Assembly: GCA_013365365.1 (NCBI GenBank)
Contig: JABVXU010000311.1
Coordinates: forward strand, 1-64,000
Direction of reading: 5' to 3'
DNA: 64,000 nucleotides
Origin: Cruorifilaria tuberocauda
Lineage: Eukaryota > Nematoda > Chromadorea > Rhabditida > Onchocercidae
Shown here: positions 12,134-26,500 of the stretch, in pieces
Position numbering within the stretch: position 1 is the first letter of the stretch
Layout of the letters: the number at the start of each line of letters is the position of its first letter
Program-made: the position numbers and the translations under genes
Notes under the pieces: model-generated
The model's database searches: none
The model's input: the letters and a program-made list of their open reading frames with translations, nothing else
What the model was told of the DNA's origin: nothing

Positions 12134-12303
12134 GCTAATATAGCTAAGCTTCTTTTCCATAAATATTCTATTTTTTTATGAAAATATAATAGCTCTCATA
12201 GAGCTAATATAGCAGCTAATATAGCTAATATAATAAGCTTTTTAATTTATTTTTCTTATGAAAGTATAGCTAATATAGCTAAACTTCTTTTCCATAAATA
12301 TTC
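12134..12303. repeat. Direct repeat of 35 bp with intervening TAATATAGC repeats
   Basis: A 35-bp segment beginning GCTAATATAGCTAAG at 12134-12168 recurs at 12269-12303 with one mismatch. Between them GCTAATATA is repeated several more times (about 12203-12236). Confidence 0.75.
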
Positions 12304-13838
12304 AACAATTTCATTTTCCTTCTGAAAATTAACTTGTATAAATACTTTTTTGGAAAGAGAAAATTCTTATTTGAGAATGAAAATTAAAGGAAAAGCAAAT
12401 GATTAAAGCTAAATTGATTAATGAAATTTCCCATGGATTGCAAAGATATTTTGACGATAGCAAAAAAAGGCCCGATTGGAGGAATGGAAAAAAAGAGGAT
12501 AGCATATTATTCTCTATCAAATGAAATGATAGAGAAGAGATTGATAAAAGAATTTATGATTATGTAATTAACATTAATTCGATTCCGAATATCGATTTAT
12601 TATGTATTCGATTAAAAAATTTTCGAATTGAACGTGGAAATCTTATAAAATATCAGGAAAAAATAGAAAATTATCTGCAGAGACAAACAAATAATACGAC
12701 GAAATATGCTTAGAAAAATTAAATTATCAATTTCAAATTATTGATTTGAAAAAAAATCTGATATATTAGTATTGAGATATTCGAATGGTTTCAGAATGAA
12801 CAAATAGTCAATTGATAAGCTTTAAAAGTTTATTTAATTTATTTAATTGATAATTTATGTTTACGTTTATTGTTTACAAATAGTTTGGTTTTAGACTTAT
12901 AAGGAATATATGTTTTACTCTTTACCTTAAATTATTCAATAATTCTCGTTGAAGTTAGCATGAAATACAAGATGTGGTTAAACACTTTTTCTCTTTAAGT
13001 CAATTTTAACTTTTTCTGAGTTCTACGTATGAATAAAAAAGTTCTATGAATCATTGAATGATTTACTAAAAGTTAGAAGTTATCAGTTCTCTGTAACTAA
13101 CGATTTTTTTTTTGAGCACCTTATGAGCTATTAATCATTGAATTTATTATATGTATGCTATTTAAATAACTTAATGATTGATAAGTATATTATTAATCAT
13201 TTAATTTTTCCACATATGTGATTATTCATAATTTGAAGTAGTACTGAGAAATATTATACTTAAAGAATATTATACTTAAAATCAGTGGCATTGTAAATAT
13301 TGGAAATGAATAACTCATTTCTTTGCGGACTGAAATATGAATTCATCAGATGATAAATATACCTTTGTACTCATCTTCGCATTTTAAAGAACAGTTTTCT
13401 AAATGAATTCAGGGATGTGAAGAATTGTAATATGAAATTTAATTATTGCATTTATTGATTTCATTAATTTGTCTATTTCATTTTTATTAAAAAGGAATAA
13501 ATCGTAGAAACATGGCAATTAGTAAATTACTTAGTAAATTTGTATAATTCAAATGAGTGATAGTAATAAAACAAAAAAATATTCAAATTTGTATTTGAGT
13601 ATTTGAGTTCCAGATTTTTCAGATTCAAAATGAATTTTCGGTTTCCTTCTTTCACTTCTATATCAATATTTCCTTATCATTTGTTTATTTAGTTATTAAG
13701 TTTATTTTTGTAAAAATATTAAAAAGGAAAGATATTTACACATATACCTGTCCATTAATATTTTGCATACCTGAGATTACTTATAATATTTGATAAAATT
13801 GATAACAAGAGTGATAGTGATATATTACTGATATCATT
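12304..13838. other. AT-rich intergenic sequence, nothing recognised
   Basis: Short chance frames only. No splice-bounded exon or RNA gene was recognised. Confidence 0.55.
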
Positions 13839-13899
13839 AAAGAGAGAAAGAGAGAGAGAGAAAGAGAGAGAGAGAAAGAGAAAGAAAGAGAGAGAATGA

Positions 13900-13992
<93 letters not shown>

Positions 13993-13994
13993 GG
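13839..13994. repeat. (GA)n / GAGAGAGAAAGA purine tract, about 155 bp
   Basis: An almost pure purine strand with a period-12 AGAGAGAGAAAG pattern in its later part. The overlapping minus-strand Ser/Leu/Phe frames are translated repeat. Such mirror-symmetric tracts can form triplex (H-) DNA. Confidence 0.92.
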
Positions 13995-15561
13995 GGAAAA
14001 AGAAAAATCGAACAACAACTATCGATAAAACTTTGAACAATTAAGTAATTAAGCAATTTATGCAATTAATTTTTTAATTTATTTTTGATTTTTTTCTAAA
14101 AAAATTTTTCTGATTTTTAAAAAACTTCCCAATTCTCCCTAATTTTCTTGTTCCTTAAACTTCCACCTGTACCTTACTTATCATTCCATATGTTAGCTTT
14201 ACCTGTTCAATACAGAAAATTTTTTTTTCCTAACCTTATTATCATTCTTATCCTTCGCATCAAAAACAAATAAGAAAAAAATTAATTTCCTTATCTCGTA
14301 GATCCTGAAAATTACGATATCGTTATGTTTGTTTAAGATGTGGTAAAAAATGAAAGAGAGAGAGAGAGAGAGAAAAAAAGGAGAGAAGATGAAAGGTGAA
14401 TATCTCTCTCTCATCATTTATCCAGAGAAAAATTCTTTTTTTTTTCTCTCTCTGTATTTTCTCATTCTAGATTTCTTAAAAAATCAGTTTTTTCTTCTTT
14501 CTTCTCCTCTCTTCCAATCTTCCGAAATTTTTCATACCCGAAGAAATCACAGCAGGAAGCATTTTTGGGAAGAAAAGGTAGAAGAAGAAGAAAGAGGTTG
14601 TCGTTTATTGATAGCACTTATATCACTTTTATCAACAATCATTAAAATTTTTAAAAATTTAATTTAAACAAATTTCTTTTACCTTAAACTCTTCTTCTTT
14701 CTTTGCTCATTTCTAATCGATAACTCATTCTTTTATGATATTTTTGACTAAAATTTATTTTCAAGTCCTTTTTTTCCTTCCTGTTATTAGCAATTAAATT
14801 AATTTTCATTAAGTTAAATCAATTAAATTAGCAAATTAAATTAAACAAATTAAATTAAACAAATTAAACTTGCAAATTGTAAATGCTTGAAAATATTTGC
14901 ATGAGTAAAAAAATAATAATAAATAAGAATAAGAATTCAATTGATTTAAAATTTTCGAATAATTCTTTTGGTCAATTAATTTTTTTTTAAAAAGTGCAAT
15001 TTTGTTTCTTTCCATTCTTCTTTTCTTTATATTTTATTGCAATTTTATTATGACCATTCTTTCTGTTTTTTTCTTTGGAATATCAGTAAGTTAATAAGAA
15101 ATGGCTTAGTTAATATTAATCCAATAGTTATTTTGTGGAAATTTATTATAAATTTAACAGGAAAATTTCCTTCTTATTCATTTCATCAGTATTATCACAG
15201 TATCAATCACTATTGTTATCACTATGACTATCACTAACGATAACGAATAAAATCAGATGTAACAATCGATGAACAACTGTTTCATTCATTTTTTTGCAAG
15301 CTTTTCCCAGAAAATTGATTGATTGAAATGAAATAGCTGAAAGAAGCAAAAAAAAATTTATCAAATAATTATCATAAAAAGAGTAGAAAAGAATTGTTGC
15401 AAATTAATTCGGAAAATTTAAAATAAAATTAAATGAAAGATAGGATGAGAGAATAAAATGAAATTTTGGACGAATTATTATGAAATTCTTTTTTACTCGC
15501 ATTCCTTTTCTTCAAAAATTTGTTGCAAAAATAAAGATATTAAGTTGAAAAATTGAAATTA
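13995..15561. other. AT-rich intergenic sequence with a second (GA)n at 14354-14373
   Basis: It contains a pure GA run at 14354-14373 and an AATTAAATTAAACA-type simple repeat at about 14825-14868. The open frame at 14350-14667 is built from the GA run and pyrimidine-rich filler, and I do not accept it as a gene. Confidence 0.55.
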
Positions 15562-15724
15562 TAAAAAAATATCATGTATTAACTCAAAAAATTGAAATTA
15601 TAGTATCACATACTAAATCAAATAATTGAATTATAATAAAAAGGTATTATATATTAAATCAAGTAATTGAATTTCAATAAAAAGGTACTGTATATTAAAT
15701 CAAATAATTGAAATTACTAAAATA
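15562..15724. repeat. 41-bp minisatellite, four copies
   Basis: Copies 15603-15643 and 15644-15684 are both exactly 41 bp. Flanking copies (about 15562-15602 and 15685-15724) are more diverged. Shared core: TATTAAATCAA(A/G)TAATTGAA. Confidence 0.8.
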
Positions 15725-16283
15725 ACAAACTTGAAATTATTTTAACATTACTATAAATTCGTATGTATACAGAAAACAATATTTTATCATGAAAAAACGG
15801 GAAACCATCTTTATCAAAGTGTTATTTATGCTACCGTATAACTTTCAAGGTAATATATAAAATAACGGAAACAAGAAATTTAAACATGAAATAAAAAAAA
15901 AAAAACGAAAATACCTGTATTACCTTTATCATCTCTTCCATTTTTCGCATGTTTATACTACCGTAATGAATTTAATTGTAACATAAAATTTAAATAACAA
16001 AAAAAAAAAACAAAAAATTTTGCAAACTAGAAATTTAAATTCAAAAAAAAAACTTATTTCATACCTCTTCCTATTTCCTCTTTTATCATTCTTTATTTTT
16101 CATTCTCTTCCTTCTTTTTTCTTATATTTCTCTCTCTTTATCTCTTTCTCTATTTCATTACACAAATTATTGTAAATGTATAAAATCTATAAGGAAAAAA
16201 AAAAAAGAATGAATCATTGATAAATATTTTTGTATTTTTGTTTGTGTCTGTGAGAAAAGAATTTAAATAACGTTGATTACAAT
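15725..16283. other. AT-rich sequence upstream of crm-1, nothing recognised
   Basis: A-tracts and pyrimidine-rich stretches, with no exon-like sequence. Confidence 0.55.
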
Positions 16284-16370
16284 CTCATCATCATCATCAT
16301 CATCATCGTCGTCGTTATCATCATTATTATCACTATCATCATTATCATCATCATAATCGTTATCATCAAG
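16284..16370. repeat. (TCA)n / (TCATTA)n trinucleotide repeat upstream of crm-1
   Basis: A pure CATCAT run passes into CGTCGT and then degenerate TTATCATCA units, about 170-250 bases before the crm-1 start codon. On the opposite strand it reads as many TGAT/GATAA units. Confidence 0.9.
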
Positions 16371-16497
16371 AGGAGATCAAGAATTGATAGTTTTTCGCTT
16401 TAAATATATATATATTCCATTATTTTTCATCATCCACATCATCATAGATAGATTGGATGGTTTTTCAAAAAATCATTTCATCTCATTTCATTGCTTT

Positions 16498-16537
16498 TTA
16501 ACATCTAGCAGAAAGCGATAAAAAGGAGAATGTATTG
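16498..16537 (+). promoter_or_regulatory. crm-1 5' leader: possible trans-splice acceptor and a two-codon uORF
   Basis: TTAACATCTAG followed by CAG (16499-16512) could serve as a spliced-leader acceptor. Downstream, ATG TAT TGA (16530-16538) is a minimal upstream ORF whose stop overlaps the crm-1 ATG at 16538 in a TGATG arrangement. Whether the mRNA includes it depends on the unmapped 5' end. Confidence 0.3.
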
Positions 16538-19500
16538 ATGATATCATCGATAATTATGGATATGAAACGATTGTATCAAATTTATTACTTCATTATTCTC
16601 ATTCAACTATTCCTTACTAATAATTTTACTGTATTTTTATCACAACTACAATTAGTTGCTACAATAAATGATAATAACAATAATAACAATAACAATAACA
16701 ATAATAATAACAATAACGATAACAACAACAATAGTGATAATGATACAGAATATTATCATACAACTAATGATGATTCATTTATCATTGATAGCTTATCAAT
16801 GATATGTTCCAATAAATGTCCAAATTTTTGCCATAATCCGGAATTATTGGATTGCTCGGAATTAGCACAAGATCCATGTGAATGTTGTACGGTTTGTTTA
16901 CATGATACGGGTGAACCATGTGGTCCTGGAATTGGTGCCTGTCGTCATCCAAACTTTTGTCAACCAAAATTGAATCAAATTGGAATTGGAATTTGCAGCG
17001 GTAAGTTTTATAATTAATTTCTCGAGAATTTTACCACTCACTAGCTAGCTTAATTGATAATGATAATTAATTTGCTAAGGAACCTCATTAAGTTATTAGA
17101 TTTTCATTGATTAAATATTTTTGAAATAATAAATTTTAAATACTTTTTGCAAATCTTACTAATATTTAATAACTTTTCATGCATGTTTTCAATGTTACTT
17201 CTCATTTATTAATTAAAATTTATTAATGTATCTGAGAGATTTCATTTTTTGAAGCTTAAATTATTATGAAATTAATTTTTAAAATTCACAATATAAGTTG
17301 TTCTGATAAAGACTTTCAAAGTGAAATTTCATATGCTCTAACTAACTTCTCTTAATTTATGATTTATCTTTATTATTTCTATCTCTATTAAACATTATCA
17401 TTTTTGATTGATTTTATCTATTCAATCAATTTTCGCTATTAAAATTTTCTAATCAAAGTTAAGCAAAAGTATGAAATAGGAAATATTCCAGTGGAAATGT
17501 TTCAAAAGATTCATAAAATTTATAATATTAAGTTGTTCTCAACGAGATTTTCAAACTGCCTTTGAAATTCAAATCATTGAAAACAATTTTATCTTTAGAG
17601 ATCCATATCAGTATCCATATCAGTTAAAGTTACTCAATTAAAGGATTAAAAGTTTTTTGATTTCTAATATCTCTGACTATTCATTTATTATCTGATATGA
17701 TATATAATACAAAGCATATGGAAGAATGGTATTGAGAAGGAGAATGTGATATAAATGATAACGAAGGTTATAGGTTATTTCTGACAGATATAGTAACAAA
17801 TGATATCGATGTGATATAATTAGTAATGATATACATTTATATAACTAGTGATAATGATATGGACTGATAATAATACAGTTGTGTAGCAAATGATAATCAT
17901 ACGGTTATCCTTGGCAATAATATAATTATATGACAAATGATAATGATACGTTTGTTACACTTTGCAATCCTAGTCGTACGGGAAATGATAATGATATAGT
18001 TGTACTGGATAATGATATATAGCTATGTAGGTGGTGATTTTAATATGATTTGCAGTGATGTGATTCCAAGTAATAGTGATAGAGTTACTTCCAACAGTGA
18101 TATTCAGTTAGCTAGCTGATGATAACGAAGTACTTAATCAGAGAACAATAACGATTTAAATTATCATTAAAAAGTGATTGAATTGGTATAGCATGCTGAT
18201 TATAATTTATATCACTTGCACAATCCATAGGAATTAAAAAATAATTTCTATTTTTTGAAAAAAAAATAGTAAACAATAAACGAAATATTTTAATGTACAA
18301 AGAATGTGCAAATTAATATGCAAATTAGAATATGGAAATTTTTATAAAATATTTCTCTCAGCGATTGAAGAATTTTTTATTTAATTCAATAATATTAATT
18401 ACGCAATCAGAGATCTTTTCAAATTAAGTCAAATCAAGTGTCTCTGTATATTTTGAAATTGTTGAGCAAATTTTTACCTAGATTAGAATTTAATTATAAC
18501 TTATTACAATCATTGCTTCTTCCGTTATCATTTTTCTAATCCTAACTGATCAGCAATTACTAGTAACAATTACTAGTTGGTCAACAATTATCAGCAATAT
18601 GTTAAATTAATCAGCAATGCATTTATTTCAGTTACTCATATGTTATTGAAAGAATTAATCATTAATGATACATTGCTAATCAAATTATTTACTTTCAAAA
18701 TGAATTCATTCCTTTGATTTTCTTCTCTTTTTAAAATTCAAAAAATACTATAAAAAATATCAATTAAAGTGCAAAAATAAAAAAGCAATCTTTGATAAAT
18801 TAATTCTTTCACAATTATACACACTCACTCATATCGCTTTGTAACATTTTTGATTTTACTGTGCATATACAAATATCTTCCGCCATTTCTCTTTTTCTTT
18901 TCCCTCATTTTATTCCAAGGATTTTTAAAAGTATTCATTAATTATCAATTTAGGCTTTTGATTTGAAGAGGGGAGAAAAAAAAGATGAAAAATAGCCTGA
19001 TTTTTTGGGATGAAAAAGAAAGAAAGTGAAAGACAAATACAAGCTTATATTACTTACTATTTTTAAGTAAGCAAAAAAAAGTAAAGTTAACTTTTTTTGT
19101 CCACAGCTATTACTTTATATAAACATTAACAAAATAGCATTGTTTTTTATGGAAAGATCATTTTTTTTCCTTTTCTCCTTCAAATTTATACGTGGAAAAA
19201 AGTTTTTAAATATTTGAAGTTATTTAATTTATTTATTCAAAAAAGTTAATAACAATGGTAAATACTATGTGTAGATTATATGAATTATCGATTGGATTGA
19301 TGAATAAGTAATTAATTGGTACCATTATGATATTTCTTGAATGAAGCTGGGCTAAATTTATTAGGAAAAGCTATTAAAGTTCATCTGTACTATAACATGG
19401 AGATTACTGATCGAGTACCAGAAGAAACGAATGGAGATAATTTACTGATTCGTAAAGTACTTTTTTAACACTTTACTTTTTATTTTTTATTCACATCTTG

Positions 19501-22500
19501 ATTAGTACCATTCCTTAAGTTTTTACCTGACATTGTTATAATGAATTTAAAATTTCAGCTTGAAAATGCTTAACTTAATACAGTATTTATTGACCTTTAT
19601 TTTCTTCCAAAAATATATCAATATTTGAAAAATTACAATTGATAAATCAGGTTTCTGGTATGCACAATTTCCGGAAACGCACAAATTAGTTTGCTAAGCT
19701 GAAATAAAGTTGTGCAAATAATAAAAATGATTTGAAAAAAATAGTTTTTTACCTTTTTTTTAAAAATTTTTGTGATTTCTCTTTTCACTTCTATGAAACA
19801 TTCCAAAAGAATAGCTTTGAGAAAAAAAAATAGCATTGTGAAATTTTTGTGCTTAAATAAAATTTGTTTGTTTTATGGCAGATACATTGAATATTAGCTT
19901 AAATGCATTTTCCATCTCCTTGTTATTTCCATTTCAACCAGCATTTCATCAATCTTTCGAAAATTTTCTATTCGATGAGAAGAAAAAAAATAAGTGGAAA
20001 GATATTTGCAAGAAAATGAACCAACCTTTTTTTCGGCTTTTTTCCATTTTCTAAATCAATCGATATTGCTATCTTCTCAAACATACCTATAGTGCTATCT
20101 TCTTTTGCACCAATCAATAATGCTATACATTATACAAAACATTTAAAATTAAAAAAAAAAAAAGATAAAAAATGAAACTTTATTTGCTTAAAATATCATT
20201 TCTTTCAATTTAAAGATTTATGTCGTCGAAATAAATAATTTCATCCATTTTGCATCCTTCGTTCTTTTTCTTGAAAGGAAAAAGTGTGAAAAAAAGAACA
20301 GTGACGCAGTTGTTTTTTTTCTTTGGTTCAAGCATAATGCTTAATATTAATTGGAAATTATTTTCATTTTTTTGTTTGAAGCATTTACAACACGTTGCAA
20401 ATTTTATGTAAGCATAAGTATACGTCAAAAAAAAGTTTTTTTTTGGCTAAAAATTTTTAAATACCTTCTTAAAAATACCTTCTCTTATCAACTCTTTCAA
20501 CGTTATCATCCATTCTTCTTTTTTTTTTAACTTTTCCAATAATAAATCTATATAATATTTATCATGTTTTACTTTATCCATCGTCTCATGAATCAGTAAC
20601 CTGAAAACTACCGTATTGAAATAGTAATATTAAATTCAGTAATTAAATTTTGAAATTTACAGAAAAAGAAACCAATCTTTTCACGATTTTAAAAAGTATA
20701 TATTTAATGGTTTAAAAACATAAATTGATGAAAATATTTAATTACATTAAATAATATGATAATGACTCTAAATATCAACATTGTTCTTTTTTAAAAGTTA
20801 TAGTTAAAGTTACCATATCAGTTAAAATAAACTAAGTTTATAAGAGAAAATTAAATATTGAAACTTTGCATAAGTTATCTATTAAAGTCATGCAATATCA
20901 TTTTTTACATTATATTTGTAATACTAAATATCATATCAAATCTATAAGTTAAAGTTAATTAACAAAATATCTTAAATATTGTTTGTAATTTGAATTATTA
21001 AAAATTCAATCATTGAATTCATTTAATATTTAAGATATATTATTTACAAAATTTGTTATTATTAAAAAAAATTCATCCTAATAATGAAATGATGTTTCAA
21101 ACAATTGTTCATTAATCAATGAAGTATGATTTTTCCTTTCTTTATCCCAAAATTAATTAATTAATTAATTAATCCATTTACCCATTAATTCATTGATTCA
21201 TTAATTCATCCATTCATTAATTCACTGATTCATTAATTCATCCATTCATTAATTCATTGATTCATTAATTCATTCATTCACTAATTCATTCATTCACTAA
21301 TTCATTCATTCATTAATTCGTCCATTCATTAATTCATCCATTGATTAATTTACCCATTCACCCATTCATTCATTCATTAATTCATTCATTCATTAATTCA
21401 TTCATTTATTAATTCATTCATTCATTAATTCGTCCATTCATTAATTCGTCCATTCATTAATTCATTCATTCATTTATTCATTGCAAATTCTTCAAATATA
21501 TTATTTACGTTCTTTTTGTTCAAAAAAAACTTTTTTTGTTCTTTCTAAAAGAACTAATTAGTTGAAAGAGCTAAAAATAACGAAGCTTTTCCTCGCACTT
21601 CTCATTTTTTCAATTTTTTATTTGAATGCTTTTCTTCCCTTTTCATTTTCATCCACTTTAAAGCTTATATTAATGTGGAAGAAGCTAACTTTGATCTTTC
21701 ACTTTTGATGAAAAATTTTTTTTAAAAAAAAAGAAAAAACTGATAATTTATTTTTGATTGAACAAAACAGATTTTTTGAATATTATTCGTTAATTGGGAT
21801 TAAATTAAATTCGAAAATTTGGTTAATTTATTAAGCTAATAGGAAAAGCATTGAAAGAAGAAAAATTTTTTCTATAACTTTTTCTAACTTATAATTTCAA
21901 TTGATAAGCTTACTATGATAATGATTTTCAAACGATACGCAAATGTCTTTAGAACTGAGAGAAATTGATATACTTAGCTGAGACATATGACTGATATTTG
22001 ACAAACTGATATAGCTGAAGCTAATAGATATTGTAAATTTGTTCCATTTAATTACTATTAATAATATTTATTTGTGTTTACAAATTCTACAACTATTTCA
22101 TTTCATAAATTCAACAATTTCTTTTAATCATTAAAAAATTTCTTTGTTTTAAAAAATTTCCAATAACTAAATTTAGACTATTTCGCTTTCAAAGTTAATT
22201 GAGATTCTGAATGATTTAGACTAATTTTATTCATTATACCTAAAAGTAAAAGTTAAATTTCACTTTAATAAAAGTTAAAAAGTACAGAAATCATTGAATT
22301 AATAACAATTCCATGAATCAGTGTACTCTTTTCATGGAAGTAATTCTCGATGAAAATTAGGTTAGCTAATAGTTAGTTATGTGCTGCGGCTGCTGCATGC
22401 ATAAATAAATATGTAAATGAAAATGGATCAACGTAAAAATTAGATCAAACAATTCAAATCATTCATTTTTGAAAAATTAGAAAAATGAAGTGAAAGAGAG

Positions 22501-23492
22501 GGAGAGAGAGAGTGAAAAGAAAGGGCGAGAGAAAGAGGGAACGAAGGGAGACAAAACAAAACAAAACACATCGAAATGCATCATTTTTTCTTTCAAATTG
22601 CTAATGCAAGAAAATGAATGAATGCTATAATATTTGTGGAATTTCAAAAATCTCTCACAACAATTCCACATCAAAACTGAAAGAATAGAAAACGAAAAAA
22701 AAGGGACAGAGAGAGGAAGAGAGAGAGAGAGAGAGAGAGAAGGAGGGAGAGAGAAAAAGAAAAGGTAAAAAAAATTGAATTCTTTCATAATTAATAGAAA
22801 AATTTACACATTTTGTAAATGTTAGCTAAACAATTTTCATTCAAAATTTATTTTTCAATTAAAAAGAGGAACTTTTCCCCGTTGAAAATGATAAAAATGT
22901 TCGGTGATGGATCAAGCAGTGAAATGAGTCATGCCAAAGGTATGTACTGTACACGTCCAACTCTATTTCTGTTTACAGTCTGTCCATTTTGCATCACATT
23001 CTTCCATCCTCATGATAACTGTATTTATCATCAATCTATCATATTTATCACCTTCTATCTCTTCGCCCGTCCGTCTGTCTGTCTGTTTATCTATCTATAT
23101 ATATACGTGTGTACATTTGTATCAAAATAATTTTAAAATATGCAATAAGAACATCAATTTAGCGCATTCATTTTTTCTTTTATATATGTTGTTGTGCATG
23201 TGTATGTATGTTTGTGTATGTATGTTTGTGTATGTATGTTTGTGTATGTATGTTTGTGTATGTATGTTTGTGTATGTATGTTTGTGTATGTGTATGTATG
23301 TGTGTTCGTTTGTGCTTATTTTTGTACCTACAAGTATGTGTATGTGTGTATGTGTATGTGTTTGTACATATTTACACAACTATGATTGTATGTGTGTGTA
23401 TGTATGTATGTGTGTGCTCGTTTGTGTACATCTATGTAACTATGAGTGTATTTTTGTATGTTTATGCATGTATATGTGTGTGTGTGTGTGTG

Positions 23493-23525
<33 letters not shown>

Positions 23526-26500
23526 TCATTTGTGCATATTTACATGAGTGTGTATGTATGTGTATGTGTATGTATGTGTATTCATTATGTGTGTATTGTA
23601 TGTGTGTGTATTGTATGTGTATGTATGTGCATGTGTACGTAAGTGTATGTGCGCTGTGTATATATGAAATCTTTTATGATTAAATCATCGAAATGCTATT
23701 AATATTCAAATAAGCTATAGGAAAAGAGAGGAAAAGTGCAAAAAAGGATTTCGAGATTTCGTTTTTTCTCGATAAATGTCAATTTAAATTGGGAAAGGAA
23801 AAGAGAGGGCTAACTGATTGAAATGCTTGCATACATGTAATTCATGATTTTTTCATGAGGGAATTTTATTTCTTACATCAAAATTCGTTTCATCGGATTG
23901 TTAGTTTGAAAAAGGATGCTAAGCTTTTCAAGTAGAAATATGAAGCTTATAGTCGTATCGATCAAGTCCTGTATTGAATCATGATAAGATATCATGATAA
24001 GATATCAACGGATAGATTGCTTCATTGATAATATTACAGTTCATTGTCTGAAAATTAGAAAGCTATCGTTGAATTCAGCTACATTATCAGCTATATGTTA
24101 TCGTTATCATTATTATCATCAAATGTTTTTAATGTTATTTTTCCCAGCTAATACAACAAATGTTATGCAAATATCGTTGTATATTTAGGTTCTATGATAA
24201 ACATTACTGTAAATATCTAATGCAAATATTATTTACAGTTATTAAATGTTTCTAACTAATCTAATAATTATTATATCTATGCTAATAAACTAATTTCATG
24301 AATGTGAAGTGGTACAGTAACATGAATAAATAAAATTGCTATAAATTAATATAATTGAATGATATAAACAAATAGTGATTATTTATCTTTTTGTTTCATT
24401 ATCATTATAAACTATTTTACATTATCATATTATCATAAACTTCAGTGAGTTCGATCAAATTTCATTCTTATCAATCATAGAAGTAATTAAATATAAATTT
24501 GAAAGGAACGTAAAGGAAATGAAATTTTCCGTTGAATTTTTTTAGCTAATACAATAAGATAAACATAATTATATAACATAATCATGCTTATTTAACTAAC
24601 TAACGTTATAAATATTTAATATCTAATTAAATAACTAACCTTATAAATATAGTGTAAGCTGGATAATTAATTTGAAGAAAATAAATTAGAGAGATTTCAT
24701 TTTAGTATTTCAGTATTTGAGTATTTTAGATAAATTTCATTCATACCTTTGCTACTTATCATTGATCAATAACATTGATTGTATTTTAGCAGTTATGAAT
24801 GATTAAACATTAATTTATGATAACTGATAATAACTTATCGTTTGAAATCTTCTAATTTCTTCGATGATTTAATTAATTATTTTAATTTAATTTAATCTAT
24901 TTGAAATGGCAAAAACAACAATTTCCAATATTTCCATTGTTTTCTTTTTAATTTTTTTTTTAAAAATATTTCCAAATATATTTATTTCAAATATTTAAAT
25001 GTATTCTTTACATTTTCCTTTTTCGACTCGTCTTTCTTCTCTTTTTGTCACAATTTTTGTTTCTAATTAAATTAGACTGTATCTGTTAGAATCTATTTTA
25101 ACGCTTAACAAAATTTTTTGTTTGTTAATGATAACTTATCATTTTTCGTTATCATTCATATTGTTTCTTTATCTTTTGCTTTTCTCTTCCAAAAAGCATT
25201 GATAATTTTTCGATTGTTACGAAAATAAATATATTTTAAATTGGAGCAGAAATGGAATTTCGATAAATGAAGATTTAAAATTGGAAAATATTGATAAAGT
25301 TAAGCAGAAAATTCGCAGATTTTACTCTAAATTAAGTGGAATAAGCTAAAATGCTAATATTGTAATTAAAAAGAAATAAGAAAACTTCTTGTTTTCATGA
25401 ATTTACAATTAATCGTAAGAATTTTTAAAATAGAGAGAAAAAAAAATGAAGATTTAAAATTTGAGCAGAAATGGAATTTCGATATATTTTCCGCCGTCTG
25501 ATATTCATTATCATATCTTCATCAATTGTTTTTGTTTTTATTGAAATCAGTAAATTCCATCAAACATTTTTTTCTACAAAGTTACTGTTGCTGTAATCTG
25601 AAATCATCAAATAAATATATACATCTTGAATTGAATCATCATTTTTCTTTTTTTCAGAATATTTGATAAATATGAAATGATTAATTAAAATTGTTTTGAT
25701 AAAATTTGTAAAGGGTTATATCATAATATATTAAGATTGCGCAATTTGTTATAAAATTATTTAATATATATTTCATGAATGTTTTCAAGAAAAGAAAAAT
25801 TGAACAATTAATTATAATAATTATAACTGTAATTTATAATTAAATATATATATTTGCTACAGTTTTTGTAGAAAAACAAAAACAAAAAAGTGAATTCCAA
25901 AAAATATTTTATAAATATCAAATTTCTGTCTTAATTTGTTTTATAGATATTTTAAGTGAGTAAATTTTCGACTGCTATTAATATTGATTTGAAATTTCCG
26001 ATATCTGATATATCCCTTTTCTTTCTTCCTTTGATTTTTATTATTTATTTTTATCTTCCAATTATTATAAAGATATGAATGCATTGATTATAGTTTGATA
26101 AGCACTATCAGTATACAGATATATACACAAGCAATTTAAGATCTAAAAAAGCTGTATTTTAAAGAATTTCAAATTCTCAATGTTGATAAATTTAATAAAG
26201 TTATCAATAAACTCAAAAAAGTAACAACCTGCAAAACAAACACAATCATAATAAAATATCTAAAATAATAAACAACGAACAAGAGTAAACAACCCAAGAA
26301 TTTGTAGTTCTCTATTCAAAATAAACTCAAAATAATTAATAAATAGAAAAACGATTTTAATAAAATTAATAAAAATTACTGATAGCATTTTTTTTATCAA
26401 TCATATCATTTTAGCTTTCTAATTGATTTTTTCCTTTCTCTTGTTCTTTTTTCACTGTAATATAATAGATAACAATATTTATGCCATATCATTCGCTTTT

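Noticed and set aside
13755..14065. Minus-strand Ser/Leu/Phe-rich frames
   Set aside because: Translated (GA)n purine tract, open in all three frames.
14350..14667. 105-codon + frame
   Set aside because: Starts inside (GA)n and continues through pyrimidine-rich sequence with no recognisable domain or splice context.
21150..21482. CRISPR-like appearance of regularly repeated TTAATTCATTC
   Set aside because: There are no unique spacers. It is a degenerate tetranucleotide array in a eukaryotic intron.
22931..23683. Long Cys/Val/Tyr-rich + frames and a Thr/His-rich minus frame
   Set aside because: They are translations of TG/TATG simple repeat. Several frames are open at once and the unit (14 bp) is not a codon multiple.
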